From Prunella strophiata (taxonomy: Eukaryota > Chordata > Aves > Passeriformes > Prunellidae), in contig JAZBQD010000028.1 in assembly GCA_036583965.1 (NCBI GenBank), positions 186,001 through 250,000 of the forward strand: a stretch of 64,000 bases of DNA, given 5' to 3'. Shown piece by piece: positions 47,913 through 60,811 of this stretch (its first letter is position 1; each line of letters starts with the position of its first letter). The position numbers and the translations under genes were made by a program. The notes under the pieces are model-generated. The model worked only from the letters and a program-made list of their open reading frames with translations. It ran no database searches and was not told the DNA's origin.

Positions 47913-50900
47913 AATTAGATTTAGGAACTTTTTCCTATTAAGAAAACAGGCCTTGCAGCCATGCAGACTGATGATGGGCCCAGCCTTCCTGGGAGCATAC
48001 TCAGCACAGCTACTCTTAACTAATATTTCAGACCCTCAGGAAGTTTTATTATTAAAAAGTGAAAGTGGCCATATTTAATCCCAAATTTTATACCAAAGGG
48101 AATTGCTAAGGCTGCCGCACTCTCTGGATGTGAAATGCACTAAACAGGGACTTCTGTTTGGAATCTGTGACCTCTAACACCAGTCTGTACCTACAGTGAC
48201 ACAGGACTGGGCTCACTGTCCCTCTGTAGGATATGCATTTTCCCTGACTTTCCCAAACTCCAGCCAGCCATGGGAGGCTGTGACACTGAAACAGGGCTGT
48301 GAAGGCTGATGATGCCTCCAGCACTTGCTGTGTTCAGCCTGGCTCAGCAGGGATTGGAGGCAGAGATTTGGATGTTCAGGTTTGGGTTTTGCTTGTCACT
48401 GAGACTGGTGAAGTGGGAGATGAACCCTTCTGAAAATTGGAAGGGACTGAATTGCATCTTAGACCATATTTAACTCTGTGTGGTAAAGAAGTGTGCATGC
48501 TGAGTTTGTGATGTGCAGACCTGAGGTAATCAGTGGAACATCTTGGAAAAGAAGGAGGTTGAGCCTGAGGAGCTGCCAAGGAGGGGAGCTCCAGACAGAG
48601 CAGAAGGCAAAGAGAAGTCAGGCACATTCCTGTGTGTGATGAGATCACATACATCACTTACATGCGCTAATGCAATTCATAGACTGGTGACCCAGAATTA
48701 GGTTTTTCCCCTTGTACTATTTCACATTTTATGTGTGCAATATGCGGTATATTCATCCTTCTCTTTAATTTTTTGCCATCTTTTATCACACCAAAATGAA
48801 GGGGGAAAATAGATGGCCATTAAATATAAATACCAGCAGCTCTTCAAAAAGTTCCCTTTTACTTGCTTCCCTTTCTCAGCAGAAGGATGAAAAGTTGTGT
48901 AGATGCTCTAAAACTGGACTGAGTCTTTTAAGATGTGGCATTTTCCTCCTTAGGAATTATCAAGAGAGATGGCAGATGTGGGCCACATATTTAACCTTTG
49001 CCACCTGAGGTGTGTTAGTGTTTAAGAGTTGTGTTTCAGGAAATGAGAACGTCCCAATAATCAGTGAAATAAAGGTTACAGAACATTACTTTTTATGTGA
49101 AATTCTAAAATTATATTTATTGGCCAATTCACAGAAAGTGCTGTAGTGACCACAAAAATGACTGGCTTTATACATGTATGGATGTACAGAACAAATTTTA
49201 AAATAACAGATCTATTTGAAATATGCAATTAATCAGTCCTGTGGAAAACATATGGGTACTAACAATGTTGAATTTATAAATGACTGTGCAAATGGACACG
49301 GTTTTTATCAAATACACCACTGTGCAATGGAGGAGCTTTTGTACAACTTCTTATTCTATGTAAAGTTAGGGTTCGTGTACTATACTGTCTGTCAAAATTT
49401 ACTGTACATTTTCATTAAGAAAGGGTTGGGTTTTCTTTTTTTTTTTTTAACAGCTGATTCGTATATATATTAAAAAATCATTTCATATTAATCTTTTAAA
49501 TTGCATATAGTAATTTAATTCATTGTACTGCATAAATTGTGTAGATTCATGCTTTCAGAAATGCATTTAACATCTGCAACAAGACATTTCAAGATATGGT
49601 TATGGTTGTTTCACATCAACAACAAGATATTTCATATAAGAGCATTTTTTCTGGGCTGAACAGTCTGTTGGTTTGAGACACGTTTATGGAGTGCATCATT
49701 GTATGTACAACCATACAGCATATGTTTATTTAATCCCTTCTCTGGTATAGTTTTTATTATCCATAGAAGTGGCCACAACTACACAGAATTTGGACAGCTA
49801 GGCAGCAGTCCCAAGCTACAAAATACATGCTACCAACTGCAGTTACTGCTCCTCAACAAGAACCAATGCACTGACATGGAAACCATCAGGGAAATGACAA
49901 ACTGTGTAGGGAAAATTGTACATTTTTGCAGGCAGATGAAATACCATTTTTACTGTTAAGAGATGATGAAATATGAAATAGAATGGTCCCAGCCAATTAG
50001 TGCACAGCTGTTACATTCAACATGATGAGATAATTTCTCAGCTCTTCAAAATCCTACAGTCTCAGTAACATTAAATTTTTAATAACTATATAGTTAAATC
50101 TAACTAGAACAACCCCTTTCACCAAACTGCAGCAATATCCAGGGTGCATGTCTGATTCCTGCCCTGTTGCTCATCACATATCATGTTTTACAGCTACTTG
50201 CTCAGGAATTCCTCTTCTTTTTCCTCTCCTTTGTGTTGCACCCTGACCTTCCAAGGCTCATTCATCTTCCCCCCTGTCCATCAGACTTTGGATACTCCTC
50301 ATGCCATGGCTCATTTTGGGAAGGTGTGCAGAGCAGTGATGGCAAACAGCCAATGCCAAGGAAGTCATTGTTTGCTCATGTGACCTAAACCTACTCCTGG
50401 CAATTCCTACAATATGGTTTGCACAATTTACACCTACTATGGACAGAGATGTGCTGAGGGAAGCAGAGATCTCCCTAAAGTGACCCCTGGGACCCTCAGT
50501 GTTCCTGCTGTCCCTTTACACCAATCCTTGCAGGCAGCACAAACGAAGAAGAAATCAAATTCTATTTCCATTGGGTCTTAAGTGATGCAGTGGCTCTTCA
50601 AACACAAGGATTTCAGTTCTGGTTTGGAATTCAGGTACAGGAGCCAGGAACAGATGAAGGAAACACATCAATGAAAAGACCTAAGCTGCCTTTGTACATC
50701 CTCTCTGTTTGCCTGTGTGGCTTCTGAGCCAGCAAACACAGGTTTGCTTGGGACATGCTTGAAAACAAACCACATGGTCATTATACCTGCCAGAGACCAG
50801 AAATGGATCACAAATTTGCAATATAAGGGTAGGCATGACAGTAATTAGAATAATTGGCACAATTCTATTTCTTTGCAGCAGTTAGTTCCTATCTAGAAAT

Positions 50901-51399
50901 CTTGAGCATTTGTTTTAGAAAGTAGGTGCATTCTGTCGACATTGAGGAGAAGCAGTATTATCTGTCTTAAGTGGAAGTACTGGTTAATAGCTGCTGTTTA
51001 GTGTAGGGGCACTTAAAAACATGGGCCCATGAATGACAATGTCTGTTTTCACATTAATGACAGCAACCTAATTTTTAACAAATTATACTTTGTATTACTG
51101 TTTGATTGGCTGCAGCGTTTATTGGTTGGCTTTGTTAAATCATACCCATGTAAAAGACACTGCCAAAGTCATATCATATGAGAACTTATCCATAGATTAC
51201 AGAGAAGATTTTTTAAAAATCAAGTTTCAATTTAAATTTATTGTCAAAACGTTGATAACTTATGCAGTGACACCAGCAACACAGAGCACCTTAACAGAGT
51301 GAACTGAGTGTGACTCATTTAAGGAAATACTAGGGAATTTAGTTTGTGTATTAAGGACATTTCATGAAAAGATAAGAAATACAAAACTGAAGGAATGAA
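47913..51399. other. Non-coding stretch
   Basis: No gene or nameable repeat is recognised. A T run lies near 49435-49448. Confidence 0.5.
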
Positions 51400-51675
51400 T
51401 TGGGATGAGGAGTGATTCACAGCTTCTCTAGTAAATTACCAAAGGCAATGAGCTTGATAGCTACCTAAAAATATTCAAAGGATATAAATCGTGGTTAGAG
51501 GAACTATTTAGAGTGGTGCAAAAGGGTATAACTGGGACTAATGAGATAAAAATTACAAAAAGGATTATTTAAATTAATTTTCAGGAAAAGCTTTCTAATA
51601 GTGAATTCTAGAACAATCTCCCAGGAGAAGCAGTAGAAGCCCCAGGCTTAGAAACATTTAAGTAGGTTGAAGCAC
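51400..51675 (+). mobile_element. Possible ancient CR1/L3-like 3'-end relic
   Basis: The order of phrases GGAAAAGCTTTCTAATAGTG, AGAACAATCTCCCAGGAGAAG, CAGTAGAAGCCCCAGGCTTAG and AAACATTTAAGTAGG resembles the 3' UTR of old CR1-group elements (text such as 'contracted ... gtgga ... ttcaag'), as far as I remember. It is highly diverged and lacks the ATTCTGTG ends. This call is tentative. Confidence 0.35.
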
Positions 51676-54600
51676 CCCCACCCCCAACACTAAAAAATAT
51701 ATTCTAGGAAAGAATTCTGCACTGTTAGCATAATACTCTACTGGCACTACTTTTTTCCTTTTGTCTACTAATCTTTATTTCTAGGATTTGATAAGTCTAC
51801 TATGAACTCCAAAACACACTGAAGTTGAGATGAAACAGTTCTCAGGAAGCCCACCCATAGTGTGTATTACCCTGCAAAGCAATAATCCACTCTGGTGTAT
51901 CTTCTCATCCCTGTCATGATGACTCTTTGAACAGAATTGCCTGTTAACCACAATCAAAAATTTACTCAGCTGGTGGTGCAGTATTTGTAACAGAATACTA
52001 CAAAAACCCCATATCTTTTCAGATGTACCTCACACTTTTACATAAATTTATGGAGAGGCCAAAAATAAATGTGCCAGTAGTTGATTCTGAGAATGGAGGC
52101 AATAACTTCAGCTCTCAGATTGGCACAGGGATGGTTGTTATCCTTAAAAAGTTTTCAATTGTGTATATTTTCTAAAAACAGGATTCCTAACTGTGTGGCC
52201 ACTTAGGAGATTGTATCACTACAAAAAGTTTACTTGAGGGCCTTTTCAATATGGAATCTAGTGTGCCTTGGGTGTCTCCAGCTCCTCATCAACCCATGGA
52301 GTAGAAAATCTCTAAAACTAATTAACAACTCTCTGTGGGCAAAAGTTCCATTTCTTACCTCAAATTAAAGTGTGTAGTAACTGTACCCTCAGACTCGAGT
52401 CACAGCAGACAGAATGTTTGCCCCGAGCCCCCTGGGCTGGCCTTGGCTTGAAATTTTTCTACTTAATGCACACACAGTGTAGCAACACCTCTCACAGCCC
52501 TGCTCCCTTCCCAGCTCTGCTGGAGGTGCTGTAACTGGAACTCAAGGAGGCAACTTCAGCATCAACCAGGCTAAAAACCTGCGAGTTCTCCTTCATCACC
52601 ACAGCCACCACCTCCTCATGGGCATCATTCTGTGATTTTCTTGTACACACACATGTATATGTACCCAGCACACATATGTGTGTATTGCATCTATGTCTGG
52701 TCATCCATCACCCTTTGACATCCTACATTCATTCTCTTTCTTGTTCATTGTGACGGTGTCAGTTCTTGCATGAAAACAGAAAATGTTTCAATTTTTTTAC
52801 TATTTGACACTCAAGCTTTTATGTCTCTTTCTTTTCTACAAGATGAAATTTCAACTTTCTTTCACATCACTGTAAATTTTAACTCTCTCTGTTATTCATG
52901 CAGTATTCACTTCTACTTTCCTATTCATTCTTCCTTAAATAATAATTTGATTTCTAATGGAACTGACTGTAGTTGATCCATTCCACATTCTTAAGAGCAT
53001 GCCCAGTTAAAACAACCATCCACCTTCTCTACAATACATTAAGCAGTTTGTAGACAAGGATTTATTGCCAATTTCAGTACTGGTTTGAAACGTCATTGTA
53101 GTCACAGACTTGGTCAGGGTTGTTTGATCAAGTCTTTTGTACCTTTATATATTTAGGGGAAGCAGGAGTAGAAAAAAAAGACATTGTAATTTTAATAACT
53201 TTTTGCTTCCCCCCCCACCTCCCCCTTAGTATATCCTGAAACCTTCAGCCAAAAATAGTTTTATAGGTTAGTACACCAAAGGACACCTGAAAGAACTTTA
53301 TACCCAGCTGGGAAGTTAAATGCCTCTGAAAACCCAAAAATGCACCCAGATTTATACAAAAGGAATAAGTAGGGCTGCAGAAAAGCTCCCTTTTACTCCC
53401 TTTTACTCCCATGAAATTTTCTAGGTGTCTGAAGTACATGGATGGATTACCATTGTAAAATCTTTGTTCCATAATTGGAGACAGCTTCTCTTTGCATTTG
53501 GCAAGTTTTGTGCACCTTGCCCAGGGAAAGTTGAACTCTTTTATTGTACAATGTACTTAACTGCAAAAAAAAATTCTGCTGCTAATTTGTTCTCAGCACA
53601 GACATAAATAGTGACAATACATGGGCACGGAGCTTCAACAGCTGATGAATGTACAATTTCCCCATGAGCTAGTACTGAAAATAAGAATGAGAGCTTTTCC
53701 TGAACTCTGTTTCACACATTTGCAGTGCTGCTGAGTTTGTTTCTTTATAGGTAGTAACTAACGAAGCACCAGCCCAGAGCTCTCCACTGTAATCATTGTG
53801 TCTTTCCTCTGCATGTGTTTGGAGTGCTCTACCACAGAGGGCTGGGAGCAGAGCTGCAGGAAAATTATTGAATTATGGTTCACCACCAGGCTCTTTAACA
53901 GGGCTGTTCCAAAGGATGCTAACAGCACTGTTCCTGTTGCCAGCAGAGACATGGAAACCATAACAAGCAAACTGCTGGGAATACCTACTCCAAAGGCAGC
54001 AAAATGCCTCTAGTGAAAAAGAGTACCTGCTCTGGTGCCTGTCTTTTCATCACCAGGAATGAAGTTATGAACATACAAAACTTCCTGGGTTCATTTTATT
54101 CTGCTAAATTTCAATAATGAGGGCTACAGTTGTTTATTACTTTAAACCCCTATCTTAGACAGACATTTATGAAATTAAAGCCCTTGCTCCCCTTTCATTG
54201 TTGCACTGTTCATGTGTTGTGTATTTTTAATTTATGACCACGTCTTTTTCAGAGAAAACCAAAACCAAAAAGAACATACCAGGCTTGAACCTTGCTAATC
54301 CTACAAAGGTGGTGAATCATAATTACTTTATGAGATATCACTGGAGCAATTCTCCCAATATATTTATCAGAAATATTTCTTGACATTGGGTATGTTAAGA
54401 GAGTATGAAATTTGCTCTGCTGTAGCTTTAGTGGTTATCTCTATTCTTTGTATCTTTATTCTCTGTGCTAACAAAAATGAAGTTGGATTCCAGGAGAGTC
54501 CAGCAACCAGAAGTCTTATCACTGGATGCACAATCTGAGACATGCAGCTTTAGGGAACTTGATCCATTTCAGTTCACATCACTTCTCACACATTGCTTGT

Positions 54601-56289
54601 CATGCCTTTCTTTATTTAAAAAAAACCATTTGACCCAAATGTACAAAGATTGCACAGGACCCCAGCTTCTGGGTGCTGTAGAAAATATTACAAAGTGTAA
54701 TGGTTTGGTGCATGGGAGTGTGGGTTTCTTTGGGAACACCAAGGTCTTTGAGGGATGGGCTGGCTGCTGTTCCCATGGCTGTTTGCAGTGGCACTGGAAA
54801 CAGCTCTGCAGGCTCTGGGGGCAGCAAGGCCAGGCAGGAACAAGGCCTGGCAGCTTCCTCTGCTGTGCTGAGAGGGAAAACCTAATGCCATTGGTGATGC
54901 TTGAGCAAGAGGGAGATGATACATCACAGGATTATGTGCAACCAACAGGAATTAATTCAGTGACTTAGAAGGTGGTTTGATTTCTTCAGCAGTCTTTTTG
55001 ATATTTATGTTTTGTCATTTGGGTTTTTTTCTCCTATCCCCTTAGATTTACTCACTTGGTGTAGAACTACTTTAGCAGTTGCTTAAAGGCAGAAAGCAGT
55101 TCTTAAGGCAAAACCTGATAAAACCTGATATCCCCCCTGAAACTGGAGATATCCTAGTTTTGAGATACTTATTCTGGTCAGCATGTGTGAATTAAGGGAA
55201 GGGGAAGCCCCTTAGAGGAGATGTACTCAGTTTTGTATCCTCTCCCTCTCTCAAGATCCATATGTTTTTGCAAACATCCTTAATTTTGGTATTATAAATT
55301 CTATTCCAGGATACCAGGAGCAGCTCCATCCCACAAGACCTTTACCTGCTGTCACCTCAGTAAAGTCTTTCCTGGGGCTGTTCTGTGGAGATGGAGAGCT
55401 GTGGATGCTGGCACCAAAACTGTGGAGAGGCAGTGTTGGGTCCCAGTGCACTAGGACCCCTACCAGGGAGAAAAGTAAAGCTGCCTCTGAGGTTACAGCT
55501 GGGGAAAGGGACAGCTGAGACACAAATTATTTATTATTTATATTTTATCAAAGTTCAAAAGGCTTTGCCACAGTGAATTAAGGGTCGCTACTGCATTACC
55601 CTCTGCCCATCCTTCACCTGGGGTTACTGATTTCCCATGGCATTATTTTCAGTTTAGGGTCAGCTCCTGCAATGGAGACTGGATTTCAACCACCGAAGGA
55701 ACTTTAGAACTCTCTGATCCTTTCTGAGCCTTACTTTGTTCCAGAATGGAGTAAGGATAGTGCTCAGCAAGCTCAGCACCACCACATACCAGACAGAAAA
55801 ATAAACTGCTCCCTCCCATTAGCCTCCGGTGAGGTAAAAAGCAGTCCCACCACTACTGCAAGCTATTACCTGTTGGAATGAAAAAATAGCAACAGTTTAT
55901 TTTGATTAGTATTAAAGATGTCACAAACCCTGCGTCTATTTCTAGACATGTCAGCCAATGCAGTAAATATTGATATTAATCTCAACTATGCATTTTAAGG
56001 TTTACTTGCGAAGATAAAACACGTGTGGAGGGGGTAGAAATGAAAGAGAAAATTGGAGCTATTAATCACAAATAGCCACTTAGGTAGTTACATTAATTCA
56101 GATAACATAATCAGTTTGCATTTGTAGGTTTTACAGCTTTTCCCAGCCTCAGATTAGAACTCAAAAAATTTAAGGGATTGTTGATGTGATGTCATTTTAG
56201 AACTGTATTGTCACATCTGGATTCCTGGTGCCATGGATTGTGGGTACCTCTTCAGAACTGCTTTCTTTGGATACACTTGTCTATTGCTA
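51676..56289. other. Non-coding stretch
   Basis: No gene is supported. A 167-codon open frame (54465-54968) was examined and shows no splice context or domain. A C-rich run lies near 53211. CTCCCTTTTA is repeated near 53388-53410. Confidence 0.45.
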
Positions 56290-56778
56290 GTGTAAAAAAG
56301 CCACAGACAGAGGTCACCACAGACAGACCCTGAGGGGCTGCAGTGAGTCCTCGGAAGAGAACAGAGCTGGGGAAGGGTTGGAGCACCAGGATGATGAGGA
56401 GCAGCTGAGGGAGCTGGCAGGGCTCAGCCTGCAGAAAAGGAGGCTCAGGAGGGGCCTTTTCGCAATCTCCAGTTCCCTGAGAGGTGTCTGCAGCCAAGTG
56501 GGGTTGGTTTCTCCTCTCAAGTAACGAGTGATAGGACAAGGGCAAACAGCCTTGAAGTGTGCTGGAGAGGTTTAGATTGAATATTGGGAAAAATTTTCTC
56601 ATTGAAAGGATGGTCAGGTATTGGAAGAGGGCTGTCCAGGGCAGTGCACAGTCACCATCCCTGGGGGAATTCCAAGAGACGTGAATGGAGGACCTGGGGA
56701 CATGTTAGCAGTGAGGTTGGAAGTGCTCAATGATCTTAGAGGTCTTTTCCAACCTGAATTGTTTGACAATTCTAAGCA
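56290..56778 (+). mobile_element. CR1 LINE, 3' end, diverged
   Basis: Typical CR1 3' phrases occur in order: GAGCACCAGGATGATGAGGA, GAGCTGGCAGGGCTCAGCCT, CAGAAAAGGAGGCTCAGG, AGGACAAGGGCAAACAGCCT, TATTGGAAGAGGGCTGTCCA, GGCAGTGCACAGTCACCATC, and GAGGTCTTTTCCAACCTGAA at the end. The terminal ATTCTGTG repeats have decayed (CAATTCTAAG). It is 5'-truncated and non-coding. The 116- and 68-codon minus-strand frames over it are shadows. Confidence 0.88.
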
Positions 56779-59300
56779 CTTTTTTTCAGGGAGAAAAGGA
56801 GAGAATTTTGGCTTTTGATTAGGGGCAAAAAACCCTCACATGTGTGTCTTTATGTATGTATGTGTGTATATGTTCTGGTTGGTTTTTAAGCAATTAGGTT
56901 ATATAAAAAAATATTTCTGGAGGGGAGGCAATATTGTTAGAATTGTTTTAGAAAAAAATGATATTTCTGTGATTTTCTAGTAGTAGTTTTGCTCAGGAAA
57001 CCACTGGTCTCAGTGCTATACAAATATTCTAGGGCCCATTTTGTGAAGAAGTACCTCATTCTCACTGCCATCCTATGAAAAAGGATGTTTCTATTTATTT
57101 GAATGAAAAATGCTGCATAATGCACTCCAACGAGTAATCTAAAATAAGTACAGTGATACATTTAGTTTACTGAGTATCTTACTGCAAACCAAGTCTTAGT
57201 GATAACATACATGCCTGTATGACTTTTCTTAGGTTTAAAAATGTAGGTTTATTTACAGTAGAGAAAATACTTTGTTCCCTTTTGTGTAATGTATGAGTAC
57301 AACCTGAAAAGATCTGCTTCCAGTAGCAAAAAGATAAAAGTCTATTAGATGGAGCAACACACTGATGAATTCACAAACATATAAATTAAAGGCTGTCAAT
57401 AAGGTTGTAAATTGCTGTTTTCAAGTTGCCCTAATGTTTGCCATGATAACAGCATCAACAAAAACAATAATAATGATAATCAGGAATGACAGAAAATTTA
57501 AAATCATTTAAGTCCAGTTTTAAATCAAATTGACTTTTAAATATCTACATTTAATTTTGAATCTTTTTTTCTGAGCAGAAAGATTTGCTGATATGTGCTG
57601 ATAACAAGCATCATGAAGAGCCTGTTTCATGTCACTAAAAAATTTAAACTGGGAAATTATCTAGGATACTAGGATGGTAGGAACTGATCTAACGTAACAT
57701 TTTGTTCAAGATAATCAGAAATATTAATATCAATTTTGTATTAAACAGAAATTATGGACATTTTTACAGTTGTTTTTCCTGCAGATAAGATGTACTTATG
57801 TGGCCTTGATTCTGCAAATATTCTTTTAAGTTTAATATGTGTGAGAGAATAAAATGAAAAATGATTGATAACAAAAGAAAACTGCTATATTGCCAGTCTT
57901 AACAACCATGTGACAACGTGATTGCTGGCACAACAAATAAAAGCATAAATATCTCTAATTTTAAAATTACCATAGATTTTTCTTTCATTTACTTTCTAGG
58001 TATTCAGCTAAAGGGCCTAGTTGCTGTCAGTATTTCCCTTCAGCTACCAAATGCAGAAACGGGAATTACAAGAAGCCCCAAGCACACTCTATATTCCCTA
58101 TATCCCACAACATTCAGGAGATGTTAATAATCCAGTATTGAGGGAGGTGCTCCAAGTACCCTTTGCAACACCAGCCACCATTCAGGGTGCTCAGGAAGGT
58201 CCTGATGTGGCAAGACTGACTGGGAGAGTGGAGAAGAGGAAGCAGCTGATTTTAAACAGCAGATTAAAAAAGCAAAAGTCAAAGATGAAATTGAAAAGAA
58301 AACAAAGTAGTCAGGAAAATAACCCAGACAAACCACTAAGCAGCATTTACTTCCATGCCATTTTGTTTCTGTGCATTGGAGCAGCTACCCCAGCAAGTGC
58401 TGCAGCATTTGATAAGAACAGCAGTTAAAAGGTACTTAAGGAAAAGGGGACAAAAAACCACACCACACAGACTAATCAACACAACGTATATGTAGCTCTG
58501 CTTTTTCCTTTTTTCTTTTTAAACAGTGTTTAAGAAAAATATGCTGTGTTACCATAACACACTAAAATACTCTCTCAACCTCTTAAGATTTTAGTTTTTG
58601 TTTTCAACTGTTTTGGTTCCAAGTAGGTTTTATTTTTCCTTGTCTACTTTATAAAACCTTCTCTCAACATTAATGGCTTCAGGCAAAAGAAATAAGGGAG
58701 GATTATGAGCACAGAAGAGGGCTCACAGTGTTGTTCCTTTCTTTTGTGCACTACAGGCAGGCAGGGGTACAGAAGAAGTAGGGCATCGTGTTTTTATAGA
58801 ATATAGTCAGGAATTCCAGCTGGCATTCACTAAGCAAAAGGGAATGTTTTCCTCATCTAAAATAATTGTTTAAATCCCAGCCATACATAGCTATAGAGTA
58901 ATGGGGTCACTTATTTTCCACTAGTTCAGTAAGATGCTGCAGCAAGCTAATGGTTCCATGAGACAGACAGTTTAAAGCATCGATTTGCTGCAAATTGCTC
59001 AATCCATAACTAATGAGCAGCTCTACAGATTTTCAGTGAATCAATCCCATTAGAATTTACAGTTTGCATAAGACCATACTACTCAATCTGTGAACACAGA
59101 CTGGGGTGGTTTTTTTTGTAACCTTCAGCAGCCCTTTCTTGTTGCTGTTAATTCATTTTTAATTTCTATTGGTAGATTGGATAAAAATCCCTCTCTTGAA
59201 GGTCTGACAGCATGCCTGAAAAAATACACCATCCACGTCTACATAAGCACACATGCATCCCCTGTCAAGTCCTAGATATTCCCTTGCAGAAGACAGTTAA
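56779..59300. other. Non-coding stretch, may include distal CLSTN2 3' UTR
   Basis: No gene is recognised. Several AATAAA signals exist on the minus strand (for example the complement of TTTATT at 57248 and 58629), so long calsyntenin 3' UTR forms could reach here. A plus-strand open frame of 135 codons (58021-58428) has no recognised domain. Confidence 0.4.
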
Positions 59301-59801
59301 TATCCAAAAGGCAGGATGAGATGACAGATGGAATTTAGCCCCTGTAGCACTAAAGCCCTGCCCCAATTTGAAGGTGGATTTTGTTTTTTTACACCTGTAA
59401 AAATGTGGCAACTGGTATTTGGACCCACAGAAGTTATTCTACATAACAAGCTGAAATCTCTCCTGTGTGAAAAAGTAACCAAGGCAAAAACTTGTATGGA
59501 TCGAGTGGCAGGATTTTGTCACACATCTGCAGGGTAGAAACAGGAAATTGAGAACTATGCTTGCTAACAGATCAAGTTCTAGATTACTTTATTACTGCAT
59601 GTGCCAGGAGGTTTGTACCACATTTTCCCCAGGCTTTGTAAGAAAAGGGTCAGTTCTGTGGTTCTCAATTACTACAACAAGATCATTTTAGGCAAAACAG
59701 TTATAGGCAAGCAGAAGTTCAAATCCTGTCAATGAATTCATAGACTCTGAAAAAACATTGTATTGGTTGTTACAAAAGAGCTGTGGCTGGAGGGCTGTTT
59801 G
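59301..59801 (-). other. CLSTN2: CLSTN2 proximal 3' UTR (inferred)
   Basis: This is sequence just past the stop codon of the last calsyntenin exon. The first minus-strand AATAAA is the complement of TTTATT at 59588-59593, about 210 bases after the stop, and is a candidate proximal poly-A signal. Mammalian CLSTN2 messages have long 3' UTRs as I recall, so this may be only one of several ends. The extent given is an estimate. Confidence 0.45.
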
Positions 59802-60027
59802 TTAGTAGGGGAGTGTTGAATCATCCCACTCCAACTGCTCTTGCCTAGTGGCATTCTGTTTGTCTCCCTTCTGGACAATCACTTCCTCCTCCTCTTCCTC
59901 CTCTTCCTCCTCTTCCTCCTCTTCCTCCTTCAGTATCATCTGATTCAGCACTGGTTGTGTCTTCCTCTTCATCGTCTATGTCTTCTTCCTCACTCTCCTC
60001 TTCTGTCTGGTGTGGCTTTTCATATTT
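59802..60027 (-). CDS. CLSTN2: Calsyntenin-2, last coding exon (acidic tail), frameshifted as read
   Basis: The acceptor TGTATTGTAG ends at 60028. The exon opens in phase 0 with KYEKPHQTEEESEEED, completing the NPMEKY motif begun in the previous exon. A Glu/Asp-rich tract follows, then (in another frame) GDKQNATRQEQLEWDDSTLP, Y and stop TAA at 59804-59802. The WDD motif and the STLPY end match calsyntenins, with STLPY as in CLSTN2 from memory. The exon is 226 bases, not a multiple of three, although it starts in phase 0. The shift falls in the purine repeat at 59885-59932. Read literally, Glu codons become Gly-Gly-Arg repeats and the protein ends SDCPEGRQTECH. A one-base error in the repeat is more likely than a real loss. 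The cytoplasmic WDD motifs of calsyntenins bind kinesin light chain. Confidence 0.9.
59885..59932 (-). repeat. CLSTN2: Coding GAGGAAGAG repeat in the acidic tail
   Basis: On the minus strand GGAGGAAGA units encode a run of Glu in the downstream frame but Gly-Gly-Arg in the upstream frame. The tract is pure purine on the coding strand and is the site of the frame change. Confidence 0.9.
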
Positions 60028-60626
60028 CTACAATACATTTAAAGAAATGAGACAGTAGCAGAAAGGTGCCTTCTTGATAGCCAGAACTGTCTCAAATGAG
60101 CATTTAGAAATGCTAACATGCTGAGCAAATCTGCTTTCCATCATTGTGTGATTATTAAGCATCAAATTCATATAAGCTGGTAACTAACATTCAAAAACTA
60201 CTGCAAGAAGAATGAAATGTCAATAAGCAATTTTTTGCTAGCCACACTACCAAAATTTAAACCTTCAACATCAGCTTCTTTAAACTGCTGATGATTTCCC
60301 CCCTTTTAGTGTATAAATTTACATGAAAAAGTTAAAACCAAAGAAACTGTATCATCTTGGGCACCTACAAACAGACATAGATGGAGTGGAAGTGATGCTG
60401 TACCTGAGAGTTCTTCACCATCTTCTTTAGTAATTATACATGACAACAAATCTGAAGTTCTCAATTATATCTGATCAAGGTGTGCAGAACTGAGAACTGG
60501 GCTGGGGTCTTGAGTGTACACACACACAGCTGAACAACTGCACCCTAAAGATGCTCAAACCCACTGCCAGCCCAGCCACTGCCTCCTGGCAGTGCCAGGA
60601 TGCAATGCTGTGCCCCAGTTAAGTAC

Positions 60627-60811
60627 CTCCATGGGGTTGATGGTGATGGTGAGAGCAGAGTCATCCCAGTCCATCTCGTTCTCCTTGGTTCCCTCGTGCC
60701 CCATGGAGCCATGCTGACGGGCTGAGCGGAGCCGGAGCACACCCAGCATTACCACCAACACCAGGATGCTCACACAGATGATGATAACGATCGTGGCCAT
60801 GCTGGGAACCA
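60627..60811 (-). CDS. CLSTN2: Calsyntenin-2, transmembrane and cytoplasmic exon
   Basis: The acceptor ...TTTGCCCAG ends at 60812 and the donor GTACTT starts at 60626. The 185-base exon begins in phase 1 (TG completing a Val codon) and ends in phase 0. It encodes VPS, then the single membrane helix MATIVIIICVSILVLVVMLG, a basic stop-transfer part (LRLRSARQ), and ENEMDWDDSALTITINPME. The first WDD motif binds kinesin light chain and NPME starts the NPxxY motif that binds X11/Mint PTB domains in this family. In mammals calsyntenins are neuronal type I membrane proteins cleaved in the ectodomain and then by gamma-secretase in this helix. The ALTITxNPME block clearly identifies the family. Confidence 0.97.

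Noticed and set aside
54465..54968. 167-codon plus-strand open frame
   Set aside because: No domain, no convincing splice sites, and mixed composition; length is compatible with chance in 64 kb.
59841..60050. Plus-strand Leu-rich open frame of 69 codons
   Set aside because: It is the antisense of the Glu-rich calsyntenin tail.
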